64,000 bases of DNA from Desulfobulbus oralis (GTDB taxonomy: Bacteria > Desulfobacterota > Desulfobulbia > Desulfobulbales > Desulfobulbaceae), in NCBI RefSeq assembly GCF_002952055.1, contig NZ_CP021255.1, forward strand, positions 1,366,851 to 1,430,850. The letters are read 5' to 3'. Shown here one piece after another: positions 17,694-26,674 of this stretch (its first letter is position 1; each line of letters starts with the position of its first letter). The notes below the pieces were generated by a model. It saw only the letters and a program-made list of their open reading frames with translations. It did no database searches and was not told the DNA's origin. The position numbers were made by a program, and so were the translations under genes.

Positions 17694-18588
17694 GTGCTCA
17701 TTGTCAATGCACCACTCGGTCAGGGTGAGAGAGGTGAAAGGGCAGGGCGGGATTCTGGTCGAGTTGGCAGCGCCAGGCAGCCGGCAGGAGCCTGCCATGT
17801 CCCGCAGCCATCTGATCCTAGCAGAGCGCATCGGCATCGAAGTAATTTGTAGCCATGGGCATGAGTTGCCGAACAATTGCTGCCTGCCCTGGCCCGCCAC
17901 CACAGCACCATTTCCCGGGGGCCGCGCTATGACCGCCGCATGCGCCGCTCCGATCTGGTCGCCCGAACGGATTGCGAGCCGTCTGCGGCTGGACTATCCA
18001 GAGGATCAAGGCATGGGCACCAGTGGGAGACCATCTGCCCGCTGGATCTCTGCGGCCGCACTGCCTGGCGATGCCGGCAGCCGTCATTTGCGCCGCACCC
18101 ACCGATGCCGCAGGCGGCAAGGCAGGTGCGGCCGGGGCAGATCCCGGGTGTATTGATATAGCCCGGCGGCCACAGCCTGTTGCAGGCGGATCTGGTCTGC
18201 GCTTCCAGGGGCCAGGCAGCGCTGCTCAGTTGCAAGGAGCGCAAGAGTCGCTTTCTGCTGCTGGCCAAGGCCCAAAGCAGAACGGCCGCCGCCTCGGGCG
18301 AGGGGCTTGTTCCGCGTTTGTGTGAGATATCACCAGACCTGCGAAAGACGTTGACGCTTGATAACGGTTCGGAAATGGCAGGCTTCAGGGGGCTGGAGTC
18401 GGCCACTGGCCTGCGCACGTATTTTTGCTGGCCGCATTCGCCCTGGCAGCGCGGCAGCAACTTACGGAGAAGATGCTCTTCACGGCAGCTCATCGGCTGA
18501 ATAAGCGGCCCGCAACTGTTTAATCTACCATACTTCCGCTGAAGTTTTTAACCTTGCCCTCGCTGCTGCACTTGCATCTTGTGGTCAT
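17692..18588 (+). mobile_element. Decayed IS30-family element
   Basis: Matches the intact IS30 copy (53321-54435) in order from its left end (CTCATTGTCAATGCACCACT) through the transposase start (ATG 17796, SRSHLILAERIG) to near its right end (TGCACTTGCATCTTG). The transposase frame is broken several times. About 70 bases are lost near 18450, removing the GTNENSNG segment that holds the catalytic Glu, so the copy is dead. The left end starts at the dnaE stop codon. Confidence 0.85.
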
Positions 18589-18612
18589 ATACAGTCTTAA
18601 AGTCGAAATGCT

Positions 18613-19809
18613 CTAGCGGCCAGCTCTCCCCATTTCAGGAGTAGCCAGATGCATCACCTCTGTCAGCACCTCAATCGTCAGCTCCATATTTTCTTCACCG
18701 ATTCCTGGATGCAGCAGGAACATGAGACTGGTTTCACCCAGTTCCCGGGCAAGGGGCAATCTTTCCTTGGGTCGCCAGCCGGTGTGCTCAAAGGCCTTTT
18801 CCAGATACACCTCGGAGCAGGAGCCTGAGTAGCAAGGCACTCCGCGCTGGTTGATCTCCCGCATGATACGATCACGGTCCCAGCCCGGCAGAAGCTGCTC
18901 CGGTTCCACAAAAACATAGCCTTTATAGGCGGCATGCTCGCTGCCTTCCGGCAGCAGAGGCACGCGCAAACCAGGGAGTTGCCGCGCCGCCTGCCAAAGC
19001 ATCTGCAGGTTGTGCAGGCGCTCGGCGTGCCAGCCGGGCATGCGGCGCAGTTGAATGCGGCCAATGGCCGCCTGCATTTCCGTCATGCGCCAATTGGTGC
19101 CGAAACTCTCGTGCAGCCAGCGGAAACCAGAGGCATGCTTGCGTTCGTAAACCGCTTCCCAGCTTTTGCCGTGATCCTTGCAGGCCCACATCCGCGCCCA
19201 CAGGGCGTGGTCATTCGTGGTCACCATGCCGCCTTCGCCGCCAGTGCTCATAATTTTATCCTGGCAGAAAGACCAAGCCCCCACGTGGCCAATGGCGCCA
19301 ACCGAGCGCCCTTTGTATCTTGCGCCATGGGCCTGGGCGCAGTCTTCAATCACAAAAAGGCCGTGTTCCCCGGCAAGCGTCATTATCGCATCCATATCGC
19401 AGGGCCAACCCGCAAGATGAACGCATACTATCGCCCGTGTACGCGGACTGAGGACAGGGCGAATGGTCTCGGCACTGATATTCTGGGAATCGCGGTCTAC
19501 GTCGGCGAACACCGGGACTGCGCCACAGTTGACAATGCAGGAGGCAGAGGCCAGAAAAGTCCTGGGCGTGACCACCACCTCATGGCCCGGGCCAATCCCC
19601 AAACCGTGCAAGGCCAGATCAAGGGCAACGGTGCCGTTGGCCAAGGCAATTGCATAATCTGTTTGCACCCAGGCGGCGAATTCCTGCTCAAACTTGCGGC
19701 ACTCCTGGCCCGTCCAGTAGTTGACTTGGTTGGAGAGCAGAACCCTGCTGACCGCATCTGCTTCTTCTTGGGTATAGTGAGGCCAGGGAGCAAAGGGAGT
19801 GTTCAGCAT
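18613..19809 (-). CDS. DegT/DnrJ/EryC1 sugar aminotransferase
   Basis: A 398-residue PLP enzyme of the sugar-nucleotide aminotransferase family. Conserved segments: ALANGTVALDLAL, VVVTPRTFLASASCIVNCGAVPVFADVD, VIEDCAQAHGARYKGRSVGAIGHVGAWSFCQDK with the PLP lysine Lys185, then STGGEGGMVTTND. The start at 19809 (MLNTPFAPWP) matches the family; in-frame sequence upstream does not. With the dehydratase at 36501 and the formyltransferase next door, it most plausibly transaminates a UDP-4-keto-6-deoxy sugar (PglE role). It is the promoter-distal end of the polysaccharide locus, separated from the formyltransferase by a MITE copy. Confidence 0.85.
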   Translation of the reverse strand: MLNTPFAPWPHYTQEEADAVSRVLLSNQVNYWTGQECRKFEQEFAAWVQTDYAIALANGTVALDLALHGLGIGPGHEVVVTPRTFLASASCIVNCGAVPVFADVDRDSQNISAETIRPVLSPRTRAIVCVHLAGWPCDMDAIMTLAGEHGLFVIEDCAQAHGARYKGRSVGAIGHVGAWSFCQDKIMSTGGEGGMVTTNDHALWARMWACKDHGKSWEAVYERKHASGFRWLHESFGTNWRMTEMQAAIGRIQLRRMPGWHAERLHNLQMLWQAARQLPGLRVPLLPEGSEHAAYKGYVFVEPEQLLPGWDRDRIMREINQRGVPCYSGSCSEVYLEKAFEHTGWRPKERLPLARELGETSLMFLLHPGIGEENMELTIEVLTEVMHLATPEMGRAGR

Positions 19810-20161
19810 GACAAAGTTGTCTATTTTTTGAAGAGGTATGTTTGTTGACCGCAACAAGTGTTTTGTGCTGCCTTCAATGCGATGCCGTGTTGTGGGTTGA
19901 ACTGAATTTTTGGCACAGCCCAACTTGGACTCAACCTTTTTGCATTGGTCGGGCCGGATTGCCGATAACCGTTGTTTCCGGCGGCACATCCCTGTAACGA
20001 GCGGTTGTTTAGAATTTTTTGTTTAACAGCCCGTTGAAAAACTATATTTCAGATTTACAGGAATTGCAAAGTTTAAGTGACGCAGAATCAGTGAGTTGCC
20101 CTCCTGCCTTGCAAGGTTTTTGACTCGCAAGGCACATTGCTGCGGCTTTTTCAACGGGCTC
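19810..20161. other. Spacer between aminotransferase and formyltransferase genes
   Basis: Half of this spacer is MITE copy A (20028-20160). The remainder (19810-20027) holds no gene I can support; it is open in frame with the aminotransferase on the minus strand but has no family similarity. Confidence 0.5.
20028..20160. repeat. MITE-like repeat, copy A
   Basis: Begins AGCCCGTTGAAAAACTATAT and ends GCGGCTTTTTCAACGGGCT, perfect 14-base terminal inverted repeats. Reverse complemented, it aligns over its whole length with copy B at 24481, sharing CTGATTCTGCGTCA and the GAAATATAG next to one end. It lies directly after the stop of the formyltransferase gene (20162), inside the polysaccharide transcript. 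The flanks TTAA and TCAA are similar but not an exact duplication. Confidence 0.85.
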
Positions 20162-20977
20162 TCAATCATTCTTTCCCTCATCAGTAGAGGGGGCAGGACA
20201 AGAAAACAATGAGCTGGAGTTGGGATCTGCCAAACTGGACAAAATTTGACGATTAATCAGCGTGTATCGTTTGCCATTTAATTCAATAAAGGCTCCATCG
20301 TAGGGGGGGAACCAAAAAGCTCGAATTTTCCGGTCAATGTCGTCGGTCGCGGGGTTCAGGCACTTCATATCTTCCAGCTCTTTTCTCGATAGATAGATTC
20401 CCCCTTTATTTTGTACTCGGTTAATACTGGCAGGATCATCAAGAACAGCATTAACAATTTCCATAAATAGGTCTTTAAGTACTTTTTGTGATTTTTTTTC
20501 AAGAGTTACCACTGTTTCAGTATAAAAATCAATTGGAAAATACTTTACTTTTATTATATCTCCCGTATCTATATTTTCATCTACAAAATGTGCAGAAACT
20601 GCCCATTTTGGTAAACCATGGAGAATTGCCAAGTTATATCCGCCAACTCCTTTAAAATCTGGGAGAGGTGCAGGATGAAAGTTTATGATTCCAATTTTTG
20701 GCATAGAAATAAACTCACATTTGAGCTTTTTCCAATACAATACTGAAAGACCAAGATCAAAAGATAGTCTCTCATTGCGCAGTGCCTGAATGGCAGATTC
20801 AGAATCAAAAAGTGGAATGCGGTAATTACGGGCCACATCTGATGTAATTGAATGTTGCAGATGCGTATCCGACAAAACTCCAACAACTTCTACATCTTTC
20901 CGGGTATCTAGCAACCATTGCAGGCATTTTGCAGCAACCTGCTTTCTACCAAGAAATAATATTTTTAATTTTTTCAT
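20162..20977 (-). CDS. Sugar N-formyltransferase (methionyl-tRNA formyltransferase fold)
   Basis: A 271-residue formyltransferase. The catalytic triad of the fold is present as Asn99 and His101 in INFHPAPLPDFKG and Asp140 in ENIDTGDI. It is far too divergent and short for tRNA-Met formyltransferase and sits in a polysaccharide locus, so it probably formylates a 4-amino sugar nucleotide from N10-formyl-tetrahydrofolate, as WbtJ- and VioF-type enzymes do. A C-terminal extension (IRAFWFPPYDGAFIELNGKRYTL) resembles the accessory domain of such enzymes. Its start overlaps the sugar transferase stop by four bases. Confidence 0.8.
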   Translation of the reverse strand: MKKLKILFLGRKQVAAKCLQWLLDTRKDVEVVGVLSDTHLQHSITSDVARNYRIPLFDSESAIQALRNERLSFDLGLSVLYWKKLKCEFISMPKIGIINFHPAPLPDFKGVGGYNLAILHGLPKWAVSAHFVDENIDTGDIIKVKYFPIDFYTETVVTLEKKSQKVLKDLFMEIVNAVLDDPASINRVQNKGGIYLSRKELEDMKCLNPATDDIDRKIRAFWFPPYDGAFIELNGKRYTLINRQILSSLADPNSSSLFSCPAPSTDEGKND

Positions 20978-21591
20978 AATTTTCCCTTGAATTTCACTTG
21001 CCCAATACCATTGGTATCATCAATATTTTCACGTAGCAATACCTTCTTTAAGGTTACTGCCAGAATTTTAACATCTACCCATAATGTCCAGTTGTCCACA
21101 TACCATACATCCAGCTCAAATTTTTCTTCCCAGCTCAGGCTGTTGCGGCCGTTCACTTGGGCCCAGCCGGTTATGCCGGGTCTGACTTCATGCCGACGAG
21201 CCTGCTCGGCCGAATAGAGCGGCAGATATTCCATCAATAGGGGGCGTGGCCCCACCAGGCTCATGTCTCCCCTGAGTACATTCCATAATTCCGGCAATTC
21301 ATCAAGGCTGGTGGCCCGCAGCCAGCGGCCCAACCTGGTCAGGCGTTCCGCATCCGGCAGGGGCCTGCCCTGCGCATCAAAGGCGCTGCGCATGGTGCGA
21401 AATTTTATGAGTTGAAACGGGCGGCCATGTAAGCCTGGACGGGTTTGACGAAAAAGTATCGGAGGCCCATGTGTTATCCGCACCAACATGGACAGGCCGA
21501 GCAAGGCGGGCCACATGAGGGCCAGTGCAATCGCGGTCATGCCCACATCAATCAGGCGTTTGCCAAAGCGCTTATAGCAGACAGATTGCAT
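20974..21591 (-). CDS. Phosphosugar transferase, PglC/WcaJ type
   Basis: A 205-residue monotopic phosphoglycosyltransferase that would attach the first sugar phosphate to undecaprenyl phosphate at the inner membrane. Signature: KRLIDVGMTAIALALMWPALLGLSMLVR membrane helix, FRQTRPGLHGRPFQLIKFRTM, DELPELWNVLRGDMSLVGPRPLL and RHEVRPGITGWAQVNGRN. The short form without extra membrane helices matches PglC, which uses di-N-acetylbacillosamine phosphate. This supports a bacillosamine-like initiating sugar. Confidence 0.9.
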   Translation of the reverse strand: MQSVCYKRFGKRLIDVGMTAIALALMWPALLGLSMLVRITHGPPILFRQTRPGLHGRPFQLIKFRTMRSAFDAQGRPLPDAERLTRLGRWLRATSLDELPELWNVLRGDMSLVGPRPLLMEYLPLYSAEQARRHEVRPGITGWAQVNGRNSLSWEEKFELDVWYVDNWTLWVDVKILAVTLKKVLLRENIDDTNGIGQVKFKGKL

Positions 21592-21647
21592 GATGATAAA
21601 TTCCGTTGCCTTGAACGCAGCGATTTCTCATACAAGACTCAAGACAA

Positions 21648-22817
21648 TCAAGATGCTGCAACAGTGGGAGGACATTGTCCGCATTTTGATGTTTTCGAAC
21701 AAATCAGTTGAATCAGCCGTTGGTTGACCTTGCAGATGTCATAATGCTCCAGGGCAAGTTGCCGACTGGCCAGACCCATGGAAGTGATGAGTTCAGGGTG
21801 CTGCATGAATGCCATCATTTTTTCCGCCAGGAGCTCAGGGCTATGCACGGGCACCAAAAAGCCATTTACCCCATCGGCAACTGTCTGCCGGCACCCTGGA
21901 ACATCGGTGGTAATGACCGGACGTCCCATCGCCAGAGCCTCCTGGGTACTTAGGGGAACTCCCTCCCGGTATGATGAGGGCAGCACAAAAACGCTCGTCT
22001 GGACAAGCCAGGGCTGTACCGGAACATGACCCTGCCATTCGACAATGCCTTCATCATACCATGCCTGCACCTCAGAACGTGTGATGGCTCCTGGATTCTC
22101 GTCAAGATCGCCAAGTAAAATAAATCGAACCTGAGGATTAATTTTTTTGACAATTCGGGCGGCATTTACATAATCTTCAACCCCTTTTTCACGGAGCAGC
22201 CGCGCCACCATTAAGAAGGTAAGGGGCTCCACTACAGGATGTGTAAAGGGCCACTTGTTCAAATCAACGCCAATGCCGCCGAGCAGGAATGTCTTGCTGG
22301 CTGGTAACAAGCGAGCAGCAATGAACTCATTTTGGTCGTCAGGATTGAGAAAAATCACTTTATCAGCGCAGGAAAGTCCCAGTTTATATAGCAGCATAAC
22401 CAATCGTTTGAGCACACGACGCGCCAGAGAAAATCCTGTGGGGCTAGGAGTAAAAATGAATCCAAGACCTTCAATCAATGCAATCCGATACGGTACATCG
22501 GCCCACTTTGCTGCCAATGATCCGAATATTACAGGTTTGATAAAATAATTCAGAACGATATCTGGATGTATTCGCTTTAATAAACGGGCAAGTTGCCAAG
22601 TACTCAGAATATCGACAAATGGGTTCATGCCAACACGGCTCATAGAACAATCTATGGGGATAGCGCCTAGACTTTGAACAGCCATACGGGTCTCATCATC
22701 AAAGTTGGGGGCAAGTGTAAAAACTTGAATGCCCTTATCGCACAACGCCTTAATTAACTGACCCCGGAAATGTGTCAGGGATGGTGCATGAGATGTAATA
22801 AAAGCCAGTTTCAACAT
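21648..22817 (-). CDS. Family-4 glycosyltransferase (PglA-like)
   Basis: A 389-residue GT-B enzyme. The start at 22817 gives MLKLAFITSHAPSLTHFRGQLIKAL, the N-terminal donor-fold opening of PglA/WbpX-type proteins. The C-terminal donor site reads FVLPSSYREGVPLSTQEALAMGRPVITTDVPGCRQTV, with the family-4 E-x7-E motif. Next to a PglC-type transferase it probably adds the second sugar to the lipid-linked primer. The sugar is unknown. Confidence 0.85.
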   Translation of the reverse strand: MLKLAFITSHAPSLTHFRGQLIKALCDKGIQVFTLAPNFDDETRMAVQSLGAIPIDCSMSRVGMNPFVDILSTWQLARLLKRIHPDIVLNYFIKPVIFGSLAAKWADVPYRIALIEGLGFIFTPSPTGFSLARRVLKRLVMLLYKLGLSCADKVIFLNPDDQNEFIAARLLPASKTFLLGGIGVDLNKWPFTHPVVEPLTFLMVARLLREKGVEDYVNAARIVKKINPQVRFILLGDLDENPGAITRSEVQAWYDEGIVEWQGHVPVQPWLVQTSVFVLPSSYREGVPLSTQEALAMGRPVITTDVPGCRQTVADGVNGFLVPVHSPELLAEKMMAFMQHPELITSMGLASRQLALEHYDICKVNQRLIQLICSKTSKCGQCPPTVAAS

Positions 22818-22876
22818 TATATTTTTTAAGTCAAATGTATTCAATGATATCAAAACTAAATACTATGATGAAAAGA

Positions 22877-23950
22877 TTAAGTTTTACATTGAGTCATATT
22901 GTTTTTTGCTGATAAAATATAGAAATAACATAAATATATAGAAAAATAATTAAACATACGTAAGCGAATTGCAGTGCCAAGATTATCATTAGCTATAATC
23001 CAAATAGTTCCATATACGACGAAAAATATAATTAAGAACCTGTTAAATTTATCAGTAAATCTAATATTTAAGATTACATATATCAACATATAAATAAATG
23101 GTATTGATTCAATAACAAATACAAAAAATAATTTTATATTAATAATATATAATCCAAATAATTGATAAAGAGCGCTCTCTATATAATTAACAAGAAAAAA
23201 TTTATAATTTGAAAAATCCAGCAGCATAGTACTTCCAGAATTCATTATAGAATCTGAAAAAAGAGTTCTATATTCCAATAAATTACTGAAACAACCAAAA
23301 TAATTAGCAATAAATAAAATAATCATATATAGGAGAAAAATAAAAAAAATACGTGATTTGGTAAGTTTAATTTTCCAAACAATTAACGATATCAAAAAAG
23401 CAAAACCCAAATATGGTCTTAGCTTATACAAAAAAGTACCAAAGCATATTGATAAAATAAAATAAGGCAATTTATTTTTGTTAACCATAAATTTTTTTAC
23501 AAATAAACATGAAAGCAGGAAAATAAACATCATAAAAACATCACGGTAAATGTCAAGTGTATAAAAAAATAGAGTTGGATAATATAGACAAATAAAAATA
23601 GCATATAAATATATTTTTTGCTGTTTATAATAATTCAATCCTACAATTTTTATAAATAATACGGGAATAAATATCTGATTAAGCAATAGTAGAAAATAAG
23701 AAACACCTTCTCTCGAATATAATGATGCATCATTCAAAAATCTTAATAATACAGGCCATATCTTAACTGCAACATCAGTAATACCAATGGCATAAGCATG
23801 ATAATAGTCTGAATCATTTCCACCGCCTAAATTTATAGTAATTAAATTATTTTTTATCATAAAAAAAAGCACAATCTTGTAAAAAAATAAATTTATCAGT
23901 AGGATAAATAATATAATATTAGAGGATTTTAATTTTAACGACATAGTCAT
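22877..23950 (-). CDS. Wzy-like O-antigen polymerase (multi-pass membrane protein)
   Basis: A 357-residue, very AT-rich protein with about ten hydrophobic segments, for example IILFILLINLFFYKIVLFF, YLYAIFICLYYPTLFFYTLDIYRDVFMMFIFLL and FIYMLIYVILNI. Repeat-unit polymerases are recognised by topology and context rather than motifs. The RDVFM and KLRPYLGFAF loops resemble EpsG/Wzy-type proteins. It would join lipid-linked repeat units in the periplasm. Codon use and base composition differ sharply from dnaE or the wbp genes, suggesting separate acquisition. Confidence 0.65.
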   Translation of the reverse strand: MTMSLKLKSSNIILFILLINLFFYKIVLFFMIKNNLITINLGGGNDSDYYHAYAIGITDVAVKIWPVLLRFLNDASLYSREGVSYFLLLLNQIFIPVLFIKIVGLNYYKQQKIYLYAIFICLYYPTLFFYTLDIYRDVFMMFIFLLSCLFVKKFMVNKNKLPYFILSICFGTFLYKLRPYLGFAFLISLIVWKIKLTKSRIFFIFLLYMIILFIANYFGCFSNLLEYRTLFSDSIMNSGSTMLLDFSNYKFFLVNYIESALYQLFGLYIINIKLFFVFVIESIPFIYMLIYVILNIRFTDKFNRFLIIFFVVYGTIWIIANDNLGTAIRLRMFNYFSIYLCYFYILSAKNNMTQCKT

Positions 23951-23965
23951 TTTATAATTTTATTA

Positions 23966-25139
23966 GAGGATGCATGCAAATTGCAAGTGCACTGGCGATT
24001 GCCTGGTTAAAAACCTCAGCGCAGTCTGGTAGTGTAAACATTTGCGCGGCCGGTTGTTCAGTTGCTCTGCGGCATCCAAAACCATCTTTTCCGTGATCTT
24101 GTGCAAGCTGCTGCCTCTTGGAAAATACTGCCGCAAAAGCCCACCCTCGTTTTCGTTTGTGCCACGCTCCACAGAGAATGCGGCCTGCAAAAGTACGCGC
24201 GCAGGTCTGCCCGCTCCAGCTCCCTAAACCCTGCCATTCCGGACCTTTATCCAGCGTCAAAGTCGTCCGCAGACATAGTGGTATCTCGCACAAACGCAGA
24301 ACAGGCGCATCTTTGAAAGCGGCGGCCGTTTTGCTTTGGGCCCTGCCCAGCAGCAGAAAGCGACTTTTGCGCTCCTTACGATTGACCAGCGCTGACTTGT
24401 CTCTAGAGGCACAGACTAGATCCGCCTCCCCAGTCGCCTATGCGGGTTCTGCCTGCACGAGCTGTGGTTGCCGGGCTTATCAGCCCGTTGAAAAAGCCGC
24501 TGCAATGCGCATGGCGAGCAAAAAACCTTGTAAAACTGAAGAGCAACTCGCTGATTCTGCGTCATTTAAAATTTGCAATTCTTGTAGTCTGGAGCCTGAA
24601 ATATAGTTTTTCAACGGGCTGTTATATCGCGTACGGGAAACAGGCGTCTGACCCGGGGCCGTACCTGCTTTGTCACCTCGGCCTCGATGGGTGCGGCGCA
24701 AATGGTGGCAACTGGTATCGGCAGGCTGTGCGGCGGCATAAATCCAGCGGTAGATGGTCTCCGGGCTGATGCGCATGGTTTGATCCTCTGCTGGATAGTC
24801 CGGGCGAATACGCCCTGCAATTTGCTCAGGCGCCAGTCGCTACGGGGCTTCTCATCGACTCGGGCGACCAGATCGGAGCGGCTCATGCGACGGTCATGGC
24901 GCGGCTCCCGGCACCGCCTGTATGGATTCGGCCAAGACACGTAGCGATTTTTCGGCAAAGCATTCCATGGCTACAAATAATTCGATAACAATGCATTCTT
25001 CCAAGGTCAGATGGCTATGGGACGTGGCGGGCTCCTTCTGGCTGCTTGGTGCTTGGCACTGCCAACTCTACCAAAATCCCGCCCTGTCCTTCTAACTTTT
25101 CATGCCCCTGCCCAGGTGGTGCGTTTGGAATGAGATTCT
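23966..25139 (-). mobile_element. Decayed IS30-family element carrying a MITE insertion
   Basis: Both ends are recognisable: CATGCAAATTGCAAGTGCACTGG on the left (right end of IS30) and CAGGTGGTGCGTTTGGAATG at 25115-25134 (left end, reversed). Between them the transposase can be followed on the minus strand in pieces: AQMFTLPDCAEVFNQAIAS, the DKGPEWQG counterpart of the second catalytic Asp, KNRYVSWPNPYRR. The frame is broken many times and the start codon is ACG instead of ATG. MITE copy B sits inside it at 24481-24621. Confidence 0.85.
24481..24621. repeat. MITE-like repeat, copy B
   Basis: Begins CAGCCCGTTGAAAAAGCCGC and ends ATAGTTTTTCAACGGGCTG. It interrupts the decayed IS30 copy: intact IS30 copies have no such sequence at that point. 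TTAT is present on both sides (24477-24480 and 24622-24625), as expected of a 4-bp target duplication. Removing the element and one TTAT rejoins the IS30 sequence (GGGCTTATATCGCGTACGG). This is direct evidence that the repeat transposed. Confidence 0.9.
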
Positions 25140-25378
25140 ACCGGGCTCCTGTGTACTTTGCCCATCCCCACAGCCCTTGGGAGCGGGGTACAAACGAGAA
25201 TACGAACGGACTCATTCGCGAATATCTGCCCAGGGGACTTGATTTCCGGGATGTGCAAAACGATGATGTTCTGCGGATTGTAGAAGGTCTGAACAAGCGC
25301 CCCAGAAAGTGTCTTGGCTTTCGTGCCCAGCGAGAGGCCTTTTTCACTTTGCCTGTTGCTTTTGGATTGAGAATCTAG
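25139..25378 (+). pseudogene. C-terminal remnant of a second IS30-type transposase
   Basis: The plus strand encodes VYFAHPHSPWERGTNENTNGLIREYLPRG and VLRIVEGLNKRPRKCLGFRAQREAF, the C-terminal third of an IS30-family transposase including the catalytic Glu, clearly distinct from the intact copy. Its right terminus, ending at 25378, reads (reversed) TAGATTCTCAATCCAAAAGC, close to the left end of the other IS30 type. The N-terminal two thirds are missing; the remnant begins exactly where the neighbouring IS30 ends. Confidence 0.8.
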
Positions 25379-25477
25379 GTTCCCTTTATACTGCAAATCC
25401 ACACCAAATGACGAGGAGCCCTATTTTCTTTATATATTTATCGTTCATTTTTTGGTAATAAGTACTATTTCAATAAT

Positions 25478-26617
25478 TTATATATCATCGCAAGCAGTTA
25501 AGTGATAATAAAGCTTTGAAAGAAACAATTTTTTATCAATCCACTCTTTTGCCATCTCGCGTACTTCTTCTTTGCCAAGATCACGGACTAAAAAAGCAAA
25601 GTTTATCAGTTCGCCAATGTCCCCCTCATTTTTTTTATAAAATTTCACATCTACGGGAAAAACGTCTTCAAAATCTCCACAAACGGGAAGTCCAAGCATT
25701 AAATATTCACGGACCTTTAGTGGGCAAGCCTGCTTCATTTTATTTCTATATAGTGCAAATGATGCCAAGCCTACCCAACACTGAGCACTCAGTTGCTTTA
25801 TCTGTTCCTGTGACAAAACGCCATGCAGTCGTACTCGTGGATCATTGGTAAATCTATCTAATTGTGGTGGAACTTTACCTACTAAATGCAAAACAAATTG
25901 ATGATTACTTTCAGTAATATTTTTTAAAAGAATGTCAAGCCCATGCCACGGTGCAAAATTTGCAACAAAAATAAATTCAGGAATATCTTTCTTTCTTTTA
26001 TCAATAAGAATATTATTGCTAATTAGAATGCCATTAGGATAAATGAATTTAGTTTTTTTAGTTTTTTTAGTTCTGCTTATTTCATAATCAACTATTTCTT
26101 TTGTAACACCTATAATTCCTTTTGCATTATCAATTGCATAACGTCCAATAATAAGTTCCAGTATAGATCGTAGAAGTCCAATAAATTTACTGTACTGTGT
26201 TAACTCTGGAACTTCCATGGTATGATGTAAGAAAAATACAGGTTTTTTACATTTTTTCACGAACCATAACTGAAAGGGATCATGAACATAATATCGTAAT
26301 AAAAATATATCTACATGATCCTGCTGCTGAAAAAGCCATCTAATATAGTTGTATCTCAGTTTTATCCAAGGAATAATTTTACTGCAAAATTTATCGCCAT
26401 TTTCATTTTTTATCTTTTTATCCCTATATATAATATTATAACAACTATTTATATTATAAGGACAGTACATTTTTACTTCCCAACTTATACCTAGTTGATT
26501 TGCAGCATTCTGCTCATGCTGCATTTGCTGAATTATTCCAAAACTTGGAGAAAGCAAAGCAGCACTATGTAAGATATGAAGCACAGTTTTACCAGAATTA
26601 CTATTTTTTAAATTCAT
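25478..26617 (-). CDS. Glycosyltransferase, GT-B fold (family 4-like)
   Basis: A 379-residue, AT-rich protein. GKTVLHILHSAALLSPSFGIIQQMQHEQNAANQLG opens a Rossmann-type donor-binding fold. FIYPNGILISNN, FIFVANFAPWHGLDILLKNI, FVLHLVGKVPPQL and LMLGLPVCGDFEDVF follow the family-4 layout, although the E-x7-E motif is weak (CPLKVREYLMLG). It probably adds one sugar of the repeat unit. It stands alone between a decayed IS30 pair and the wbpI-like gene. Confidence 0.75.
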   Translation of the reverse strand: MNLKNSNSGKTVLHILHSAALLSPSFGIIQQMQHEQNAANQLGISWEVKMYCPYNINSCYNIIYRDKKIKNENGDKFCSKIIPWIKLRYNYIRWLFQQQDHVDIFLLRYYVHDPFQLWFVKKCKKPVFFLHHTMEVPELTQYSKFIGLLRSILELIIGRYAIDNAKGIIGVTKEIVDYEISRTKKTKKTKFIYPNGILISNNILIDKRKKDIPEFIFVANFAPWHGLDILLKNITESNHQFVLHLVGKVPPQLDRFTNDPRVRLHGVLSQEQIKQLSAQCWVGLASFALYRNKMKQACPLKVREYLMLGLPVCGDFEDVFPVDVKFYKKNEGDIGELINFAFLVRDLGKEEVREMAKEWIDKKLFLSKLYYHLTACDDI

Positions 26618-26674
26618 ACAGTCTACCTATTACTTATTTTAAAATTATTATTACCATCAAAGCTGATTTAGCTT

